The position numbers and the translations under genes are program-made. A stretch of 64,000 bases of DNA from Mitsuokella multacida DSM 20544 (lineage in GTDB: Bacteria > Bacillota > Negativicutes > Selenomonadales > Selenomonadaceae), in contig NZ_GG697141.2 in NCBI RefSeq assembly GCF_000155955.1, forward strand, positions 875,270 through 939,269, read 5' to 3'. Below, piece by piece: positions 24,783 to 34,253 of this stretch. The notes below the pieces were generated by a model that worked only from the letters and a program-made list of their open reading frames with translations, was not told the origin of the DNA and made no database searches. Position 1 is the first letter of the stretch. Every line of letters starts with the position of its first letter.

Positions 24783-27700
24783 ATGGATTTGAGCAGACGC
24801 GATTTTCTAAAGGCCACCGGTATCGGCGGCATCAGTCTGGCACTTTCCAGCCTCGGCTTTGACCTCAAGGAGGCCAAGGCAGCAGCTCATACGTTCAAGC
24901 TCGAAGGGGCACGTGAGTTCACGTCAATCTGCCACTTCTGCGCCTGCGGCTGCGGCGTCATCGGCTACGTGAAGGACGGCAAGCTCATCAACCTCGAGGG
25001 TTCGACGGACAGCCCAATCAACCGCGGCGCACTCTGCAGCAAGGGCCTCGGCTATGCGGTGATCCCGAACTCGAAGGAGCGCGCGACGAAGCCACTCTAC
25101 CGCGCACCGGGCAGCGATCACTGGGAGGAGATCAGCTGGGATGAGGCAATCGACCGCGCGGCGAAGGCCATGAAGAACGCCCGCGAGAAGGGCTGGAAGC
25201 AGACGGAAGAGATCGACGGCGAGACGTATGAGGTCCGCCGCACGGACGGCCTGTCCTTCATCGGCGGTTCGCAGATCAACAACGAGGAATGCTACCAGAA
25301 CATCAAGATGGCCCGTGCACTCGGCGTTGTCTACATCGACAACCAGACCCGCGTCTGCCATGCCAACACGCCGCCAGCCATGGGCGCTGCCTTCGGCCGC
25401 GGTGCCATGACGAATCCGTGGGGCGACCTCAAGAACACGAAGCTCGTCTGGATCGAGGGCTCGAATCTCGCAGAGTGCCATCCGATGGGCCTCAAGAACG
25501 TCATGAAGGCCCGCGAGCAGAATGGCACGAAGATCGTCCATGTTGACGTCCGCTACACGCGCACGTCGAAGATCGCGGACGAGTTCTTCCAGCTGCGTCC
25601 GGGCACGGACATCGCCTTCATGGGCTACATCATCTCGCAGATGCTCGAGCGTGAGAAGTTCAACAAGGATTACGTCCTGCGCAACACGAACGCTGCCTGC
25701 CTGCTGCGCGATGATTTCTCGTTCCACGACGGCCTGTTCTCCGGCTTTGACGAGGCTAAGAAGTCCTACACGAACCGCGAGAGCTGGGGCTATGCGCTCG
25801 GCGCGGACGGCAAGCCGCAGAAGGCCAATGACCTCTTTGCGCCGAACACGGTGCTCTCGCGTCTCAAGGAATTCTACAGCCGCTACACGGTCGAGATGGT
25901 CTCGAACGTCACGGGCATGCCGGCAGAGGAAATCCAGCGTGCAGCCGACATCTGGGTCAATCACGAGGGTCCGGCCATCATCATGTACGCGCTCGGCATG
26001 ACACAGCACACGGTCGGCGTCCAGAACATCCGCTGCTTCACCATCATGCAGCTGCTCAAGGGCAACATCGGCATCCCGGGTGGCGGCATCATCGCCATGC
26101 GCGGGCAGCCAAACGTCCAGGCTTCGACCGACTTCGGCATCGAGTTCAACATGCAGCCGGGCTACCTCGTTGCGCCGACGCACAAGACGAACACGCTCGC
26201 GAAGTGGACGGATGCCTTTGGCACGTTCCGCCGCAAGTGGTACGTCAACATGACGAAGGCATGGTTCGGAGAGCACGCGACGGCAGAGAACGACTACGGC
26301 TTCAACTACGGTGCCATCCGCAACGGCAACCATCCGGACTCCATCTACGCGATCTTCGAGGACGCTTGGCGCGGCACGATGCATGCGCTCTACCTCTGCG
26401 GCCAGAACCCACATGTCACGAACGCCAACGCAGGCCTCGTCCACGACGGCCTCTGCAAGATGGATTCCCTCGTCGTGCAGGATATCTTCGTCAATGAGAC
26501 GGCTGAGTTCTGGAACCGCCCGGGCGACAACCCGGCAGACATCCAGACGGAAGTCATCTTCCTGCCGGCCTGCTCCTACCTCGAGCGCGAAGGCTCCATC
26601 ACGAACTCGATGCGCCTGATCCAGTGGCGCATGAAGGGCCCGGATGTACTCGGCGACTCGAAGCCGGACTACGAGATCAACGACATGCTCTGGAAGCGCA
26701 TCCGCGAGCTCTATGCGGACTCCACAGACAAGAAGGACGAGCCGATCAAGTTCATGACGTGGAACTACCGCAAGGACCACTACCTCGAGGACATCATGAA
26801 GGAGATCAGCGGTTACGATGTCGCGACGGGCACGGTCGTCAACGGCATCGGCGAGCTCAAGGACAACGGCGAGACGGCCTCCGGCATGTGGATCTACGCG
26901 GGCTACTACGGCCGCGAAGGCAACATGACGGCGCGCCGCGGCCAGGATGACCCGGGCAATATCGGCATCTTCCCGCAGTTCGGCTGGGCATGGCCGGACA
27001 ACATCCACATCCTCTACAACCGCGCTTCGTGCCTCGAAGACGGCAGCCCGGCGGACAAGGATCACCCGCTCGTCTGGTGGGATGCGGCCGCAGGCAAGTG
27101 GACGGGCTACGATGTGCCGGATGTCGGCAACCGCACGGCCGGCCCGTCGACGCCGGCTGGCCAGAAGCCGTTCCGCATGAACGGCGAGGGCTTTGCCCGC
27201 ATCTACGCAGCTCCGTACAAGGACAAGAATCCGGACGGCACGACGCGCGACGCTTCCTCGACGCCGGTTGACGGCCCAATCCCAGAGCATTACGAGCCGT
27301 TCGAGAGCCCGACGCACAACGCGATGCACGAGAACGAGAATGCACAGCACAACCCGTGCATCAAGTACCCGCGCCTGCCCGAGAAGCAGCCAATCGGCAC
27401 GAAGGACAAGTTCCCGTACGTGCTCTGCAGCTCCGGCATCGCCGAGCATTGGTGCTCCGGCACGGTCACGCGCAACATCCCGTGGCTCAACGAGCTCGTC
27501 AAGGAGAACTTCGTCGAGATCAGCGAGCAGCTCGCCAAGAAGATCGGCGTCAAGGCCGGCGACAAGGTCAAGGTCAGCTCGGCACGCAGCGAGATCGTCG
27601 TCAAGGCGATGGTCACGAAGCGCGCGCAGCCGCTCAAGGTCAACGGCGAGGAGACGCACATGGTCTGGATGCCGTATTCGTTCGGCTTCAAGGGCCTCTC

Positions 27701-27800
27701 GACGGGACCGAGCACGAACTACCTGACGAACGATGCGCTTGACCCGAACTCGGAAGAGCAGGAGTTCAAGGCGTGCCTCGTCAATGTCCAGAAAGCATGA
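24783..27800 (+). CDS. Formate dehydrogenase, alpha subunit (Cys-containing, Tat-exported)
   Basis: 1005 residues. The twin-arginine signal SRRDFLK is at residues 4-10. A [4Fe-4S] site uses Cys50, Cys53, Cys57 and Cys85. The molybdenum ligand is Cys192 (RVCHANTPPAMG), where E. coli FdnG and FdoG have selenocysteine; the codon is TGC at 25356-25358. His193 and GRGAMTNPW follow as in FdnG. It oxidises formate to CO2 at the periplasmic face with a bis-MGD cofactor. It leads an operon with fdhE, beta and gamma subunits; AAAGGAGAG is upstream of the ATG. Confidence 0.93.
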   Translation: MDLSRRDFLKATGIGGISLALSSLGFDLKEAKAAAHTFKLEGAREFTSICHFCACGCGVIGYVKDGKLINLEGSTDSPINRGALCSKGLGYAVIPNSKERATKPLYRAPGSDHWEEISWDEAIDRAAKAMKNAREKGWKQTEEIDGETYEVRRTDGLSFIGGSQINNEECYQNIKMARALGVVYIDNQTRVCHANTPPAMGAAFGRGAMTNPWGDLKNTKLVWIEGSNLAECHPMGLKNVMKAREQNGTKIVHVDVRYTRTSKIADEFFQLRPGTDIAFMGYIISQMLEREKFNKDYVLRNTNAACLLRDDFSFHDGLFSGFDEAKKSYTNRESWGYALGADGKPQKANDLFAPNTVLSRLKEFYSRYTVEMVSNVTGMPAEEIQRAADIWVNHEGPAIIMYALGMTQHTVGVQNIRCFTIMQLLKGNIGIPGGGIIAMRGQPNVQASTDFGIEFNMQPGYLVAPTHKTNTLAKWTDAFGTFRRKWYVNMTKAWFGEHATAENDYGFNYGAIRNGNHPDSIYAIFEDAWRGTMHALYLCGQNPHVTNANAGLVHDGLCKMDSLVVQDIFVNETAEFWNRPGDNPADIQTEVIFLPACSYLEREGSITNSMRLIQWRMKGPDVLGDSKPDYEINDMLWKRIRELYADSTDKKDEPIKFMTWNYRKDHYLEDIMKEISGYDVATGTVVNGIGELKDNGETASGMWIYAGYYGREGNMTARRGQDDPGNIGIFPQFGWAWPDNIHILYNRASCLEDGSPADKDHPLVWWDAAAGKWTGYDVPDVGNRTAGPSTPAGQKPFRMNGEGFARIYAAPYKDKNPDGTTRDASSTPVDGPIPEHYEPFESPTHNAMHENENAQHNPCIKYPRLPEKQPIGTKDKFPYVLCSSGIAEHWCSGTVTRNIPWLNELVKENFVEISEQLAKKIGVKAGDKVKVSSARSEIVVKAMVTKRAQPLKVNGEETHMVWMPYSFGFKGLSTGPSTNYLTNDALDPNSEEQEFKACLVNVQKA

Positions 27801-27810
27801 GGGACGGTGA

Positions 27811-28746
27811 GTGGAATTGAAGCATAAAGAAAAGGAGGCGCTCTGGCAGACCTTCTTCGAGCAGCATGCCTATCTGAAAGAGACGGGCGGCTGGCATCTC
27901 TCGCTCGAGAGACTGCTCGGTGAGGCACTGACGCCTGTCGCCTTCCCGCCGAAGGAATCTTGGCAGGAGCTGACGAAAGACGGCCTGCCTCTCCTGCAGC
28001 ACGAAGATCTCCTGCCGTGCGTGGCAGCAGCTGCTGCCGGGCGGCTCGACGGCGCTCTCTCGCTCGTGCTGGGAAGTCAGGACATCGAGACGCCGGAGGA
28101 GATGCACCAGTCGCTCACGGACCTGCGTGCCTTTGCGGCCAATCAGGAGGCAGCGACGGCGCTCTTCACGGCACTTTTGCAGCAGGATGATGCGGCAATC
28201 CGCCGCCTCGCTGCCGAGCATGGGCTGCAGGAGACGAGCCTGCGCCTCTTCGGCTGGGCCGTCATCGATGTGCTCGTGCCGGCTGAGGCAAAGGACGCCG
28301 CCGTCTGGGAAGAGGCAGGTTGGACGCGCAACTACTGCCCGGTCTGCGGACGCCAGCCTGTGATGGCCGTCCTGCGCAAGGAGCAGCATGGCCGCGCGCG
28401 CTTCCTCGTCTGTGACGGCTGCCATACCGTCTGGCCGTATGCGCGCGTCGGCTGTGTCTACTGCGGCAACCAGGACCTCAAGAAGATGAAGATCCTGGAG
28501 CCAGAGGGGGAAGAGGCCATGCGCCTCGATGTCTGTGAGGAATGCCACGCATACCTCAAGACGTATCAGGGATGCAAACAGATCAACCAGGCGGCGCCGG
28601 ACGGTCCGGACGAATGTGAGGAAATCTATCGGCACGACTGGGCGACGCTCCATCTCGACCTTGCCGGTCAGGAGCAGGGACTCGTGAAGAGAGGCAGCGC
28701 TCTGCTGGCCGCTGCGCCGGGTCCCGATGAAGGGGAGGAAAAGTAA
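27811..28746 (+). CDS. fdhE: Formate dehydrogenase accessory protein FdhE
   Basis: 311 residues from a GTG with GAGGG six bases upstream. The C-terminal half holds four CxxC pairs typical of FdhE rubredoxin-like sites: YCPVCGRQP, CDGCHTVW, CVYCGNQ and CEECHAYLKT. The N-terminal part is helical. FdhE is needed for assembly of the formate dehydrogenase complex. It lies between alpha and beta subunit genes, unlike E. coli where it follows the gamma gene. The last codon abuts the beta gene. Confidence 0.88.
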   Translation: MELKHKEKEALWQTFFEQHAYLKETGGWHLSLERLLGEALTPVAFPPKESWQELTKDGLPLLQHEDLLPCVAAAAAGRLDGALSLVLGSQDIETPEEMHQSLTDLRAFAANQEAATALFTALLQQDDAAIRRLAAEHGLQETSLRLFGWAVIDVLVPAEAKDAAVWEEAGWTRNYCPVCGRQPVMAVLRKEQHGRARFLVCDGCHTVWPYARVGCVYCGNQDLKKMKILEPEGEEAMRLDVCEECHAYLKTYQGCKQINQAAPDGPDECEEIYRHDWATLHLDLAGQEQGLVKRGSALLAAAPGPDEGEEK

Positions 28747-29559
28747 ATGGCACAAGAAATGGCAATGCTGCACGACATCGCACGCTGCAGCGCCTGCAGA
28801 GCCTGCATGGTCGCCTGCAAGCAGTGGCATGACCTGCCGGCTGACATGTCGACACCGTTTGAGGGACAGTATCAGTCGCATGCGACGCTGACCCCGACGA
28901 CGTGGACGCTCATCCGCATGACTGAGCACACGGATGACAAGGGAAAATTCAACTGGGACTTCGTCAAGACGCAGTGCATGCACTGCGGCGACCCAGCCTG
29001 CGCGAAGGGCTGCCCGGAAGAAGCCATCGACAAGCTGGCTTCGGGCGCAGTCGTCATCAATGAAGAGAAGTGCGTCGGCTGCGGCTACTGCGTGGCCAAC
29101 TGCCCGTTCGACGTCCCGAAGATCAACCCGCAGACGCATAAGTCGACGAAGTGCGACCTCTGCTTCGACCGCATCGAAGAGGGCATAACGCCGTCGTGCG
29201 CCAAGACCTGCACGGCAGATGCCCTGCAGTTCGCACCGTATGAGGAAATCGAGGAAATCGCGCGCCAGCGCGTCGCGGAGCTCAAGGCAGAAGGCCATCC
29301 GGATGCCAATGTCTACAATCCGCAGGGTGTCGGCGGCGTCCACATGATCTACGTGCTGCCGGAGAAACCGATGGTCTACGGGTTCAATCCGCAGAGCAAG
29401 ACGCCGGTCTCCATCGACATCTGGAAGGATGTCGTGCGCCCGCTCGGCAAACTCGCCGGCGCCGGCGCTCTCGTCGGCGTGCTCGGCCTCGCTGCCGTCA
29501 AGGGCCTGACGGGCAAGAAGAAGCAGGACGATGACCAGAACGGGAAGGGGGAGCATTGA
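28747..29559 (+). CDS. Formate dehydrogenase, beta (four-cluster ferredoxin) subunit
   Basis: 270 residues. Four [4Fe-4S] Cys sets are visible: CSACRACMVACKQ, CMHCGDPACAKGCP, CVGCGYCVANCP and CDLCFDRIEEGITPSCAKTC. A single membrane segment near residues 232-252 (LAGAGALVGVLGLAA) anchors it, as in FdnH. It conducts electrons from the alpha subunit to the cytochrome b subunit. The stop overlaps the gamma gene start. Confidence 0.92.
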   Translation: MAQEMAMLHDIARCSACRACMVACKQWHDLPADMSTPFEGQYQSHATLTPTTWTLIRMTEHTDDKGKFNWDFVKTQCMHCGDPACAKGCPEEAIDKLASGAVVINEEKCVGCGYCVANCPFDVPKINPQTHKSTKCDLCFDRIEEGITPSCAKTCTADALQFAPYEEIEEIARQRVAELKAEGHPDANVYNPQGVGGVHMIYVLPEKPMVYGFNPQSKTPVSIDIWKDVVRPLGKLAGAGALVGVLGLAAVKGLTGKKKQDDDQNGKGEH

Positions 29560-30242
29560 TGTCTAAGAGCATAACCTACATCAAGCGCCATAAGAAGGGG
29601 TTCATCTACTTCCATTGGATCAATGCAGTGACGTTTTTCCTGCTGTTCCTGACGGCAATGCCGCTCTACACCAATAAGTTCTTGTTCCTCTACGAGGCGT
29701 TCGGCGCAGAGACGCTGCAGACCATGCACCACATCCTCGGCGTCATCTTCATCCTCAATCCGATCGTCGCCTTGCTCATCACGGCGCGCTCCGGCATCTT
29801 CACGTTGATCCGCGAAGTCCTGCGCTTCGACAAGGACGATGTGAAGTTCCTCGTGAAGTTCCCCGCTGAGCTCATCGGCAGAGAGCCGAAAGGCATGCCG
29901 AAGCAGGGCTTCTACAACGGCGGTGAGCGCATGAACATCCTGCTGCAGGCACTCTTGTGGCTCGGCTTCGTCGTCTCGGGCCTCACGCTCTGGCTCGGTG
30001 CCGGCCACATCTCGCCGACCATCCGCACCTGGATGATCCCGCTGCACAGCCTCTGCGCTGATCTCGGCTTTGCCGCTGCCATCGGCCACATCTACCTGGC
30101 CATCGGCGTCAATCCCGACTCGTTCCAGGGCATGCGCGACGGCACGGTCAAAGAGAGCTACGCTAAGCATCACCATGCTAAGTGGGTTGACAGCCTCGAG
30201 AAAGAGGGAAAACTCGAGACGGTTGAACGCATCGTTAAATAA
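29556..30242 (+). CDS. Formate dehydrogenase, cytochrome b (gamma) subunit
   Basis: 228 residues with four membrane segments (about 22-42, 57-77, 130-150, 165-185). His residues in FHWINA, MHHILG, LHSLCA and GHIYLA are suited to bind two b hemes, as in FdnI. It passes electrons from formate to the quinone pool. ATG 29556 overlaps the beta stop by four bases. Heme for this subunit may come from the AhbC/AhbD-like enzymes at 47-50 kb. Confidence 0.9.
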   Translation: MMSKSITYIKRHKKGFIYFHWINAVTFFLLFLTAMPLYTNKFLFLYEAFGAETLQTMHHILGVIFILNPIVALLITARSGIFTLIREVLRFDKDDVKFLVKFPAELIGREPKGMPKQGFYNGGERMNILLQALLWLGFVVSGLTLWLGAGHISPTIRTWMIPLHSLCADLGFAAAIGHIYLAIGVNPDSFQGMRDGTVKESYAKHHHAKWVDSLEKEGKLETVERIVK

Positions 30243-30260
30243 AAAAGAATGAAAATCAAG

Positions 30261-30292
30261 TCCTGCCGCGCTTTCCTGCGGCAGGATTTTTT
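30261..30292 (+). terminator. Intrinsic terminator of the formate dehydrogenase operon
   Basis: Stem TCCTGCCGC / GCGGCAGGA, 8-base loop, then T6. Confidence 0.9.
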
Positions 30293-30373
30293 CATGGGCT
30301 GGCGAATGTAAACGTATAGTAATGTATAAGATGAGCATCACGAATACAAATGAGTGAGAAAGAAGGGATCATC

Positions 30374-30979
30374 ATGATCTGCAGGAAATGTGGCTGTATG
30401 CTGGAATCGGGGACGCGGATCTGTCCCTTCTGCGGCGAGCCGGCAACCTTGGCAGCCAGCCCCGTTGTCGAGGGGCTGCCGGAACTCGTTCTCTTGAACG
30501 AATTGGCACCGGTCCCTGCGACGCGGGAGGAAACGCTCGCAGAATTGCGCCGGCTCGAATCATATTTTGGAGAACTCGACACCAAGTACGCGACGCTCGC
30601 GGACCTCTGGCTCAAGTCGGCATGCTGGCAGCCGCCGTCCAGGGTGCGCTGGGCTGTCGGCGGCTTCCTGCTGGCGCTGCTGCTCTACCTGCTCGTCGGC
30701 ATCCATCTGCCCGCGATGGCGGTCTGGATCTTTGTCGTGCTCTGGGGCGTGATCGCGTACTTCGGCTACAGCCGTTCGTGCGCGCACTATGCGTCGGGCC
30801 TTTCGGCGAATGAGCGCGCCATCCGCGAGATTGAGAACACGATACGCCGCCACTACAACGAGGCGAAGGATTGCTTCCTGCCGCTCGACTACACGGCGCC
30901 TTCCGTGCTGAGCGAGCTCATCGCGGGCCTCGACTCCGGCATGATTGCCTCGTTTGAGGATTATCGCATCAACAACTGA
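30374..30979 (+). CDS. Zinc-ribbon membrane protein, function unknown
   Basis: 201 residues from ATG 30374 (AGAAGGG seven bases upstream; an in-frame ATG at 30350 has no such site). A zinc ribbon at the start uses CRKC (Cys3, Cys6) and CPFC (Cys17, Cys20). Two adjacent membrane segments lie near residues 96-130 (GGFLLALLLYLLVG, then AVWIFVVLWGVIAYFG). The C-terminal 70 residues are soluble. No function can be assigned; it is a single-gene unit ended by a bidirectional terminator. Confidence 0.75.
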   Translation: MICRKCGCMLESGTRICPFCGEPATLAASPVVEGLPELVLLNELAPVPATREETLAELRRLESYFGELDTKYATLADLWLKSACWQPPSRVRWAVGGFLLALLLYLLVGIHLPAMAVWIFVVLWGVIAYFGYSRSCAHYASGLSANERAIREIENTIRRHYNEAKDCFLPLDYTAPSVLSELIAGLDSGMIASFEDYRINN

Positions 30980-30994
30980 GACGCGCTTTACCGT

Positions 30995-31030
30995 AAAAAA
31001 GCTGCACCATGTTCATGGTGCAGCTTTTTT
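30995..31030. terminator. Bidirectional intrinsic terminator
   Basis: A6-GCTGCACCATG-TT-CATGGTGCAGC-T6, symmetric, so it can stop transcription of the zinc-ribbon gene and of the convergent SLC13 gene. Confidence 0.9.
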
Positions 31031-31049
31031 GTTGCGATTTTTCAGTTGC

Positions 31050-32594
31050 TCAGCCGATGATCCACGAGACGAAGTAGATGCAGAGCGGGATGGTGACGCA
31101 GGCAATGCCGATGACGTCGATGTAGACGCCCGTGCGGATCATCTTCGTGATGGGGATGTAGCCCGAAGCGTAGACGATGGCGTTCGGCGGCGTCGAGACC
31201 GGCAGCATGAAGCCGAGCGATGCGGAGAGCGCGATGGCGACCGTGACGGGGACGGGGTTCATGCCAGCGGAGATGGCGGCCGTGATGGCCAGGGGGCCGA
31301 TCATGTTCGTGGCGGCCGTGTGGCTCGTGAGCTCCGAGAGCAGCAGGGCCATGACGGAGAAGACCGCGACCATGGCGATGGCGGACGGCTCGCCGCCCAT
31401 CATCGCGATGATGCCGTCGCCGACCCACTTCGAGAGGCCCGTCTTGTACATCATGCCGCCCATCGCGAGGCCGCCGCCGAAGAGGATCAGCGTGCCCCAC
31501 TCAATGCCGTCCTTGGCATCCTTCCAGTTCAGCGTGAACTCGCGCTTCTTGAAGTTCACGGGCAGCAGGAAGAGCAGCAGTGCGCCGAGCATGGCGGCGA
31601 CGGCCTCAGGGAACAGGCGGTTGTACATCTTGAGCACCGGCGAGGTGCTGCCGAGTGCGATCGAGAGGAAGCCGGGCAGGACCCAGAGCACAACGGCGAC
31701 GCCGAAGCAGAAGACCGTGTTCTTCTGGGCACGCGTCCAGTGGCCGAGCTCGCGGATCTTCTCCTGGATGAACTGCTCCGCGCCCTCGATCTTCGTGACA
31801 TCGGCCGGGAACATGCGCGCGAGTACGACGTAGGCGATGATGAAGTAGAGGACCATCGCGATAATGCCCCAGGTCATCCACTCGAAGAAGGAGACATGGA
31901 TGTCACACATCTGGTCGAGGAAGCCGAGCATGATGAGGTTCGGCGGCGTGCCGATTGGCGTCAGGACGCCGCCAATCGAGCAGGCGTAGGCCGTCATGAG
32001 CATGAGTCCGGTCGCGTACTTGTAGTCATAGAGGTCGATATTGCGGCCGTTTGCTGCGAACATCTCCTTGATGGAGGCGAGCAGGCCGAGGCAGATCGGG
32101 AACATCATGGCTGCCGTGGCCGTGTTGCTGATCCAGCCGGAGCAGAGCGCGGCGGCGAGGCCGATGGCCAGGAAGATGCGGCGCGGATTGGAGCCGACCC
32201 AGGACCGCGAGAGCAGCCAGTAGGCAAAGCGCTTGTCGATGCCGTGTGTCATCATGGCCTTCGCGAGGATGAAGCCGCCCATGAAGAGGAAGATCATGGG
32301 ATTGGCAAAGGCGGCGAAGGCCATGCCGACCGGGACGACGCCCGTCACGACGGCGAGCGTCGGGCCAATCAGGGAGGTGACGGGGATGGGGACGGGTTCC
32401 GTGATCCACCAGAGCGCGACGAGAACCATGATGGCGAGCAGTTTATGCGCTTCGAGTGTCAGGCCTGCAATCGGGGTGAAGAATACGAGCAGGGCCAGCA
32501 GCGGGCCACCGAACAGGCCAATCGTGCGGCGGCGGCGGTCGAATAACTGCTCTGCGCGCTTGACGGCCAGGGCTTCTTGGTTGATCTTGTTCAT
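31050..32594 (-). CDS. SLC13/DASS-family sodium:dicarboxylate symporter
   Basis: 514 residues with about 12 membrane segments. Both substrate/Na+ motifs of the family are visible: SNTATAAMM in the first half and TSHTAATNM in the second. Members carry succinate, malate, fumarate or sulfate. The start is at 32594 where GGAGGA precedes the ATG on the minus strand. It is a single gene. A second dicarboxylate carrier (DcuC type) is encoded at 40.7 kb, which fits a succinate- or fumarate-handling fermenter. Confidence 0.9.
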   Translation of the reverse strand: MNKINQEALAVKRAEQLFDRRRRTIGLFGGPLLALLVFFTPIAGLTLEAHKLLAIMVLVALWWITEPVPIPVTSLIGPTLAVVTGVVPVGMAFAAFANPMIFLFMGGFILAKAMMTHGIDKRFAYWLLSRSWVGSNPRRIFLAIGLAAALCSGWISNTATAAMMFPICLGLLASIKEMFAANGRNIDLYDYKYATGLMLMTAYACSIGGVLTPIGTPPNLIMLGFLDQMCDIHVSFFEWMTWGIIAMVLYFIIAYVVLARMFPADVTKIEGAEQFIQEKIRELGHWTRAQKNTVFCFGVAVVLWVLPGFLSIALGSTSPVLKMYNRLFPEAVAAMLGALLLFLLPVNFKKREFTLNWKDAKDGIEWGTLILFGGGLAMGGMMYKTGLSKWVGDGIIAMMGGEPSAIAMVAVFSVMALLLSELTSHTAATNMIGPLAITAAISAGMNPVPVTVAIALSASLGFMLPVSTPPNAIVYASGYIPITKMIRTGVYIDVIGIACVTIPLCIYFVSWIIG

Positions 32595-32684
32595 GGATAT
32601 TCCTCCTTCGATATGGTTTGGGGGATGATTGCGCATGCGTGTTACATTTCTTATGATATAGAAATATCTGAACTTTTTCAATAG

Positions 32685-32730
32685 AAAAATGCTATCCAAA
32701 CGATTCTTTTTAGGAATAGTTGGATAGCAT
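32685..32730 (-). terminator. Intrinsic terminator of the ThrE-like gene
   Basis: On the minus strand, stem ATGCTATCCAA / TTGGATAGCAT with a 20-base loop, followed by T5. Confidence 0.8.
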
Positions 32731-32743
32731 GGTGATAGTTACA

Positions 32744-34072
32744 TCATTCGTCGTCTTTGAGATAGCGCTTGTCGAGCAGGTCTTTGACCGTGCGCTGCTT
32801 GTTGTTCTCGATGTAGCGGTGGATGAAGATATTCGGGATGGCGACGCCGATGGCGATGCCGATGATGATCGTGATGGCCTCAACGCCGTTGCGCATCATC
32901 GCGAGCAGTGTGGATGCCGTGATGTCCTGGATGTTGAGCAGGGCGAAGAGCACGCGGTAGAGCAGCACGCCCGGGATCATCGGGATGGCGGACGGGATGG
33001 TCAGGATGATGTTTGGCGCGTGGAACCAGTGGATGGCCTTGAGGGCGAGGAGACCGACGACGGCAGCGCCGAGGAAGGAGCCGGCCGTCTGCGAGAAGCC
33101 GAGCTGCAGGACCATGACGTTGCGCAGCAGGACTGTGATGATGCCGCCGACCGCGACGACGGGCAGCAAGCGCCTCGGGATGTTGAAGATGATGGAGAAG
33201 CCCATCGAGGAGATGGCGGCGGCGATGGCCTGCGAGAAGTAGATGTTGTCTGGCCGCAGGCTGACCGTTGTGAAGTCCGCGACATTGCCGAGTCGGATGG
33301 CGACGACGATGCCGAAGGTCATCGCGCCGACGATCAGCAGCGTGTGGATGGCCCGCGTCATGCCGGAGACGATGAAGTTGTTGAGGAAGTCATCGACGGC
33401 ATTGATGAGCGGGATGCCTGGGACGAGGAAGAGCGTGCAGGAGATCAGCGGATACCAGTTCATCGTGCCCGTCAGGAACTGCGTGGCCCAGGCGAACATC
33501 GTCGTCGCGAACGAGGTGATGGCGATGACGGCGTACGTATTGAAGGCGTAGCCGGCGCAGATCTTCCTGACGTAGAAGCCGAGGAAGGCGCAGAGTGCTG
33601 TGAGCAGGAAATCGAGCCAGCTGCCGCCGAAGAGCTTGCAGAAGCCGCCACAGGCGGCGCCGGCGCCAAGGGCTGTCAGCCAGACCGGGTAATTGCGCGG
33701 CCTGTTCTTGATGCGCAGGAGATGGCGCTCGAATTCGTGCAGGGAATAATTCTTCTCGAGTGCCCGCCAAGTCAGCTTGCTGATGGCCGTCAAGGTCGTC
33801 ATATTGATGCCGTGCTTCGTGCACTTGCGGAACTCCGTGTAGGAATGCTGCTCGTCGTTGACGTTGAGCATCAGCGTCGTGTACATGACGTGCTGGTGGA
33901 TGCGGTCTTTCGGGATGCCCATGTAGGCTGCCGTGCGCATCATGTCGCGGACGGTGCGGTCACTGTCTGCGCCGTTCTCCATCAGAAGCTGTCCCGTGTG
34001 CAACAGGAGATGCATCTTCCTGCCAATCTCGGCGAAAGGCTCCTTGAGGACCTTCTCGTCTTTCGTCTCCAT
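32744..34072 (-). CDS. ThrE-like threonine/serine exporter (fused two-domain form)
   Basis: 442 residues. The N-terminal soluble part (LLMENGADSDRTVRDMM) and the following membrane region form the DUF1212 half, and the C-terminal third forms the DUF3815-like half; together they make about ten membrane segments. This is the full-length ThrE arrangement, where other bacteria use two proteins. It likely exports threonine, serine or a similar solute. The start at 34072 is supported by an AAGGGGG box upstream on the minus strand. Confidence 0.82.
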   Translation of the reverse strand: METKDEKVLKEPFAEIGRKMHLLLHTGQLLMENGADSDRTVRDMMRTAAYMGIPKDRIHQHVMYTTLMLNVNDEQHSYTEFRKCTKHGINMTTLTAISKLTWRALEKNYSLHEFERHLLRIKNRPRNYPVWLTALGAGAACGGFCKLFGGSWLDFLLTALCAFLGFYVRKICAGYAFNTYAVIAITSFATTMFAWATQFLTGTMNWYPLISCTLFLVPGIPLINAVDDFLNNFIVSGMTRAIHTLLIVGAMTFGIVVAIRLGNVADFTTVSLRPDNIYFSQAIAAAISSMGFSIIFNIPRRLLPVVAVGGIITVLLRNVMVLQLGFSQTAGSFLGAAVVGLLALKAIHWFHAPNIILTIPSAIPMIPGVLLYRVLFALLNIQDITASTLLAMMRNGVEAITIIIGIAIGVAIPNIFIHRYIENNKQRTVKDLLDKRYLKDDE

Positions 34073-34212
34073 GATTCTGCCCCCTTTTCTGCTGTTCTTC
34101 ATGAAGAGAGACTATGCTAGATAAAATACCATTAAGATTATACAATGCGGACAGAGGGCTTTCAAGGCGCTTTAATGATTGACTCAACAAAGTATTCCCA
34201 TACGACCGTCTG

Positions 34213-34223
34213 TTTGCTATAAT
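34213..34223 (+). promoter_or_regulatory. Extended -10 promoter of the M48 protease gene
   Basis: TGCTATAAT with TATAAT at 34218-34223. No good -35 lies at 17 bases; the extended TG may compensate. Confidence 0.6.
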
Positions 34224-34253
34224 CGAGGCAGTAGAAAAGAGGAGGTGCTCTAT

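Noticed and set aside
25356-25358. Selenocysteine insertion in formate dehydrogenase
   Set aside because: The codon is TGC, not TGA, and the gene is a single uninterrupted frame.
24924-27659. Long minus-strand open frame (over 900 codons) opposite formate dehydrogenase
   Set aside because: Same GC-bias artefact; the plus strand encodes a complete, motif-rich formate dehydrogenase subunit.
34179-34223. TTGACT as -35 for the M48 gene
   Set aside because: The distance to TATAAT is 33 bases, too long; an extended -10 explains the promoter better.
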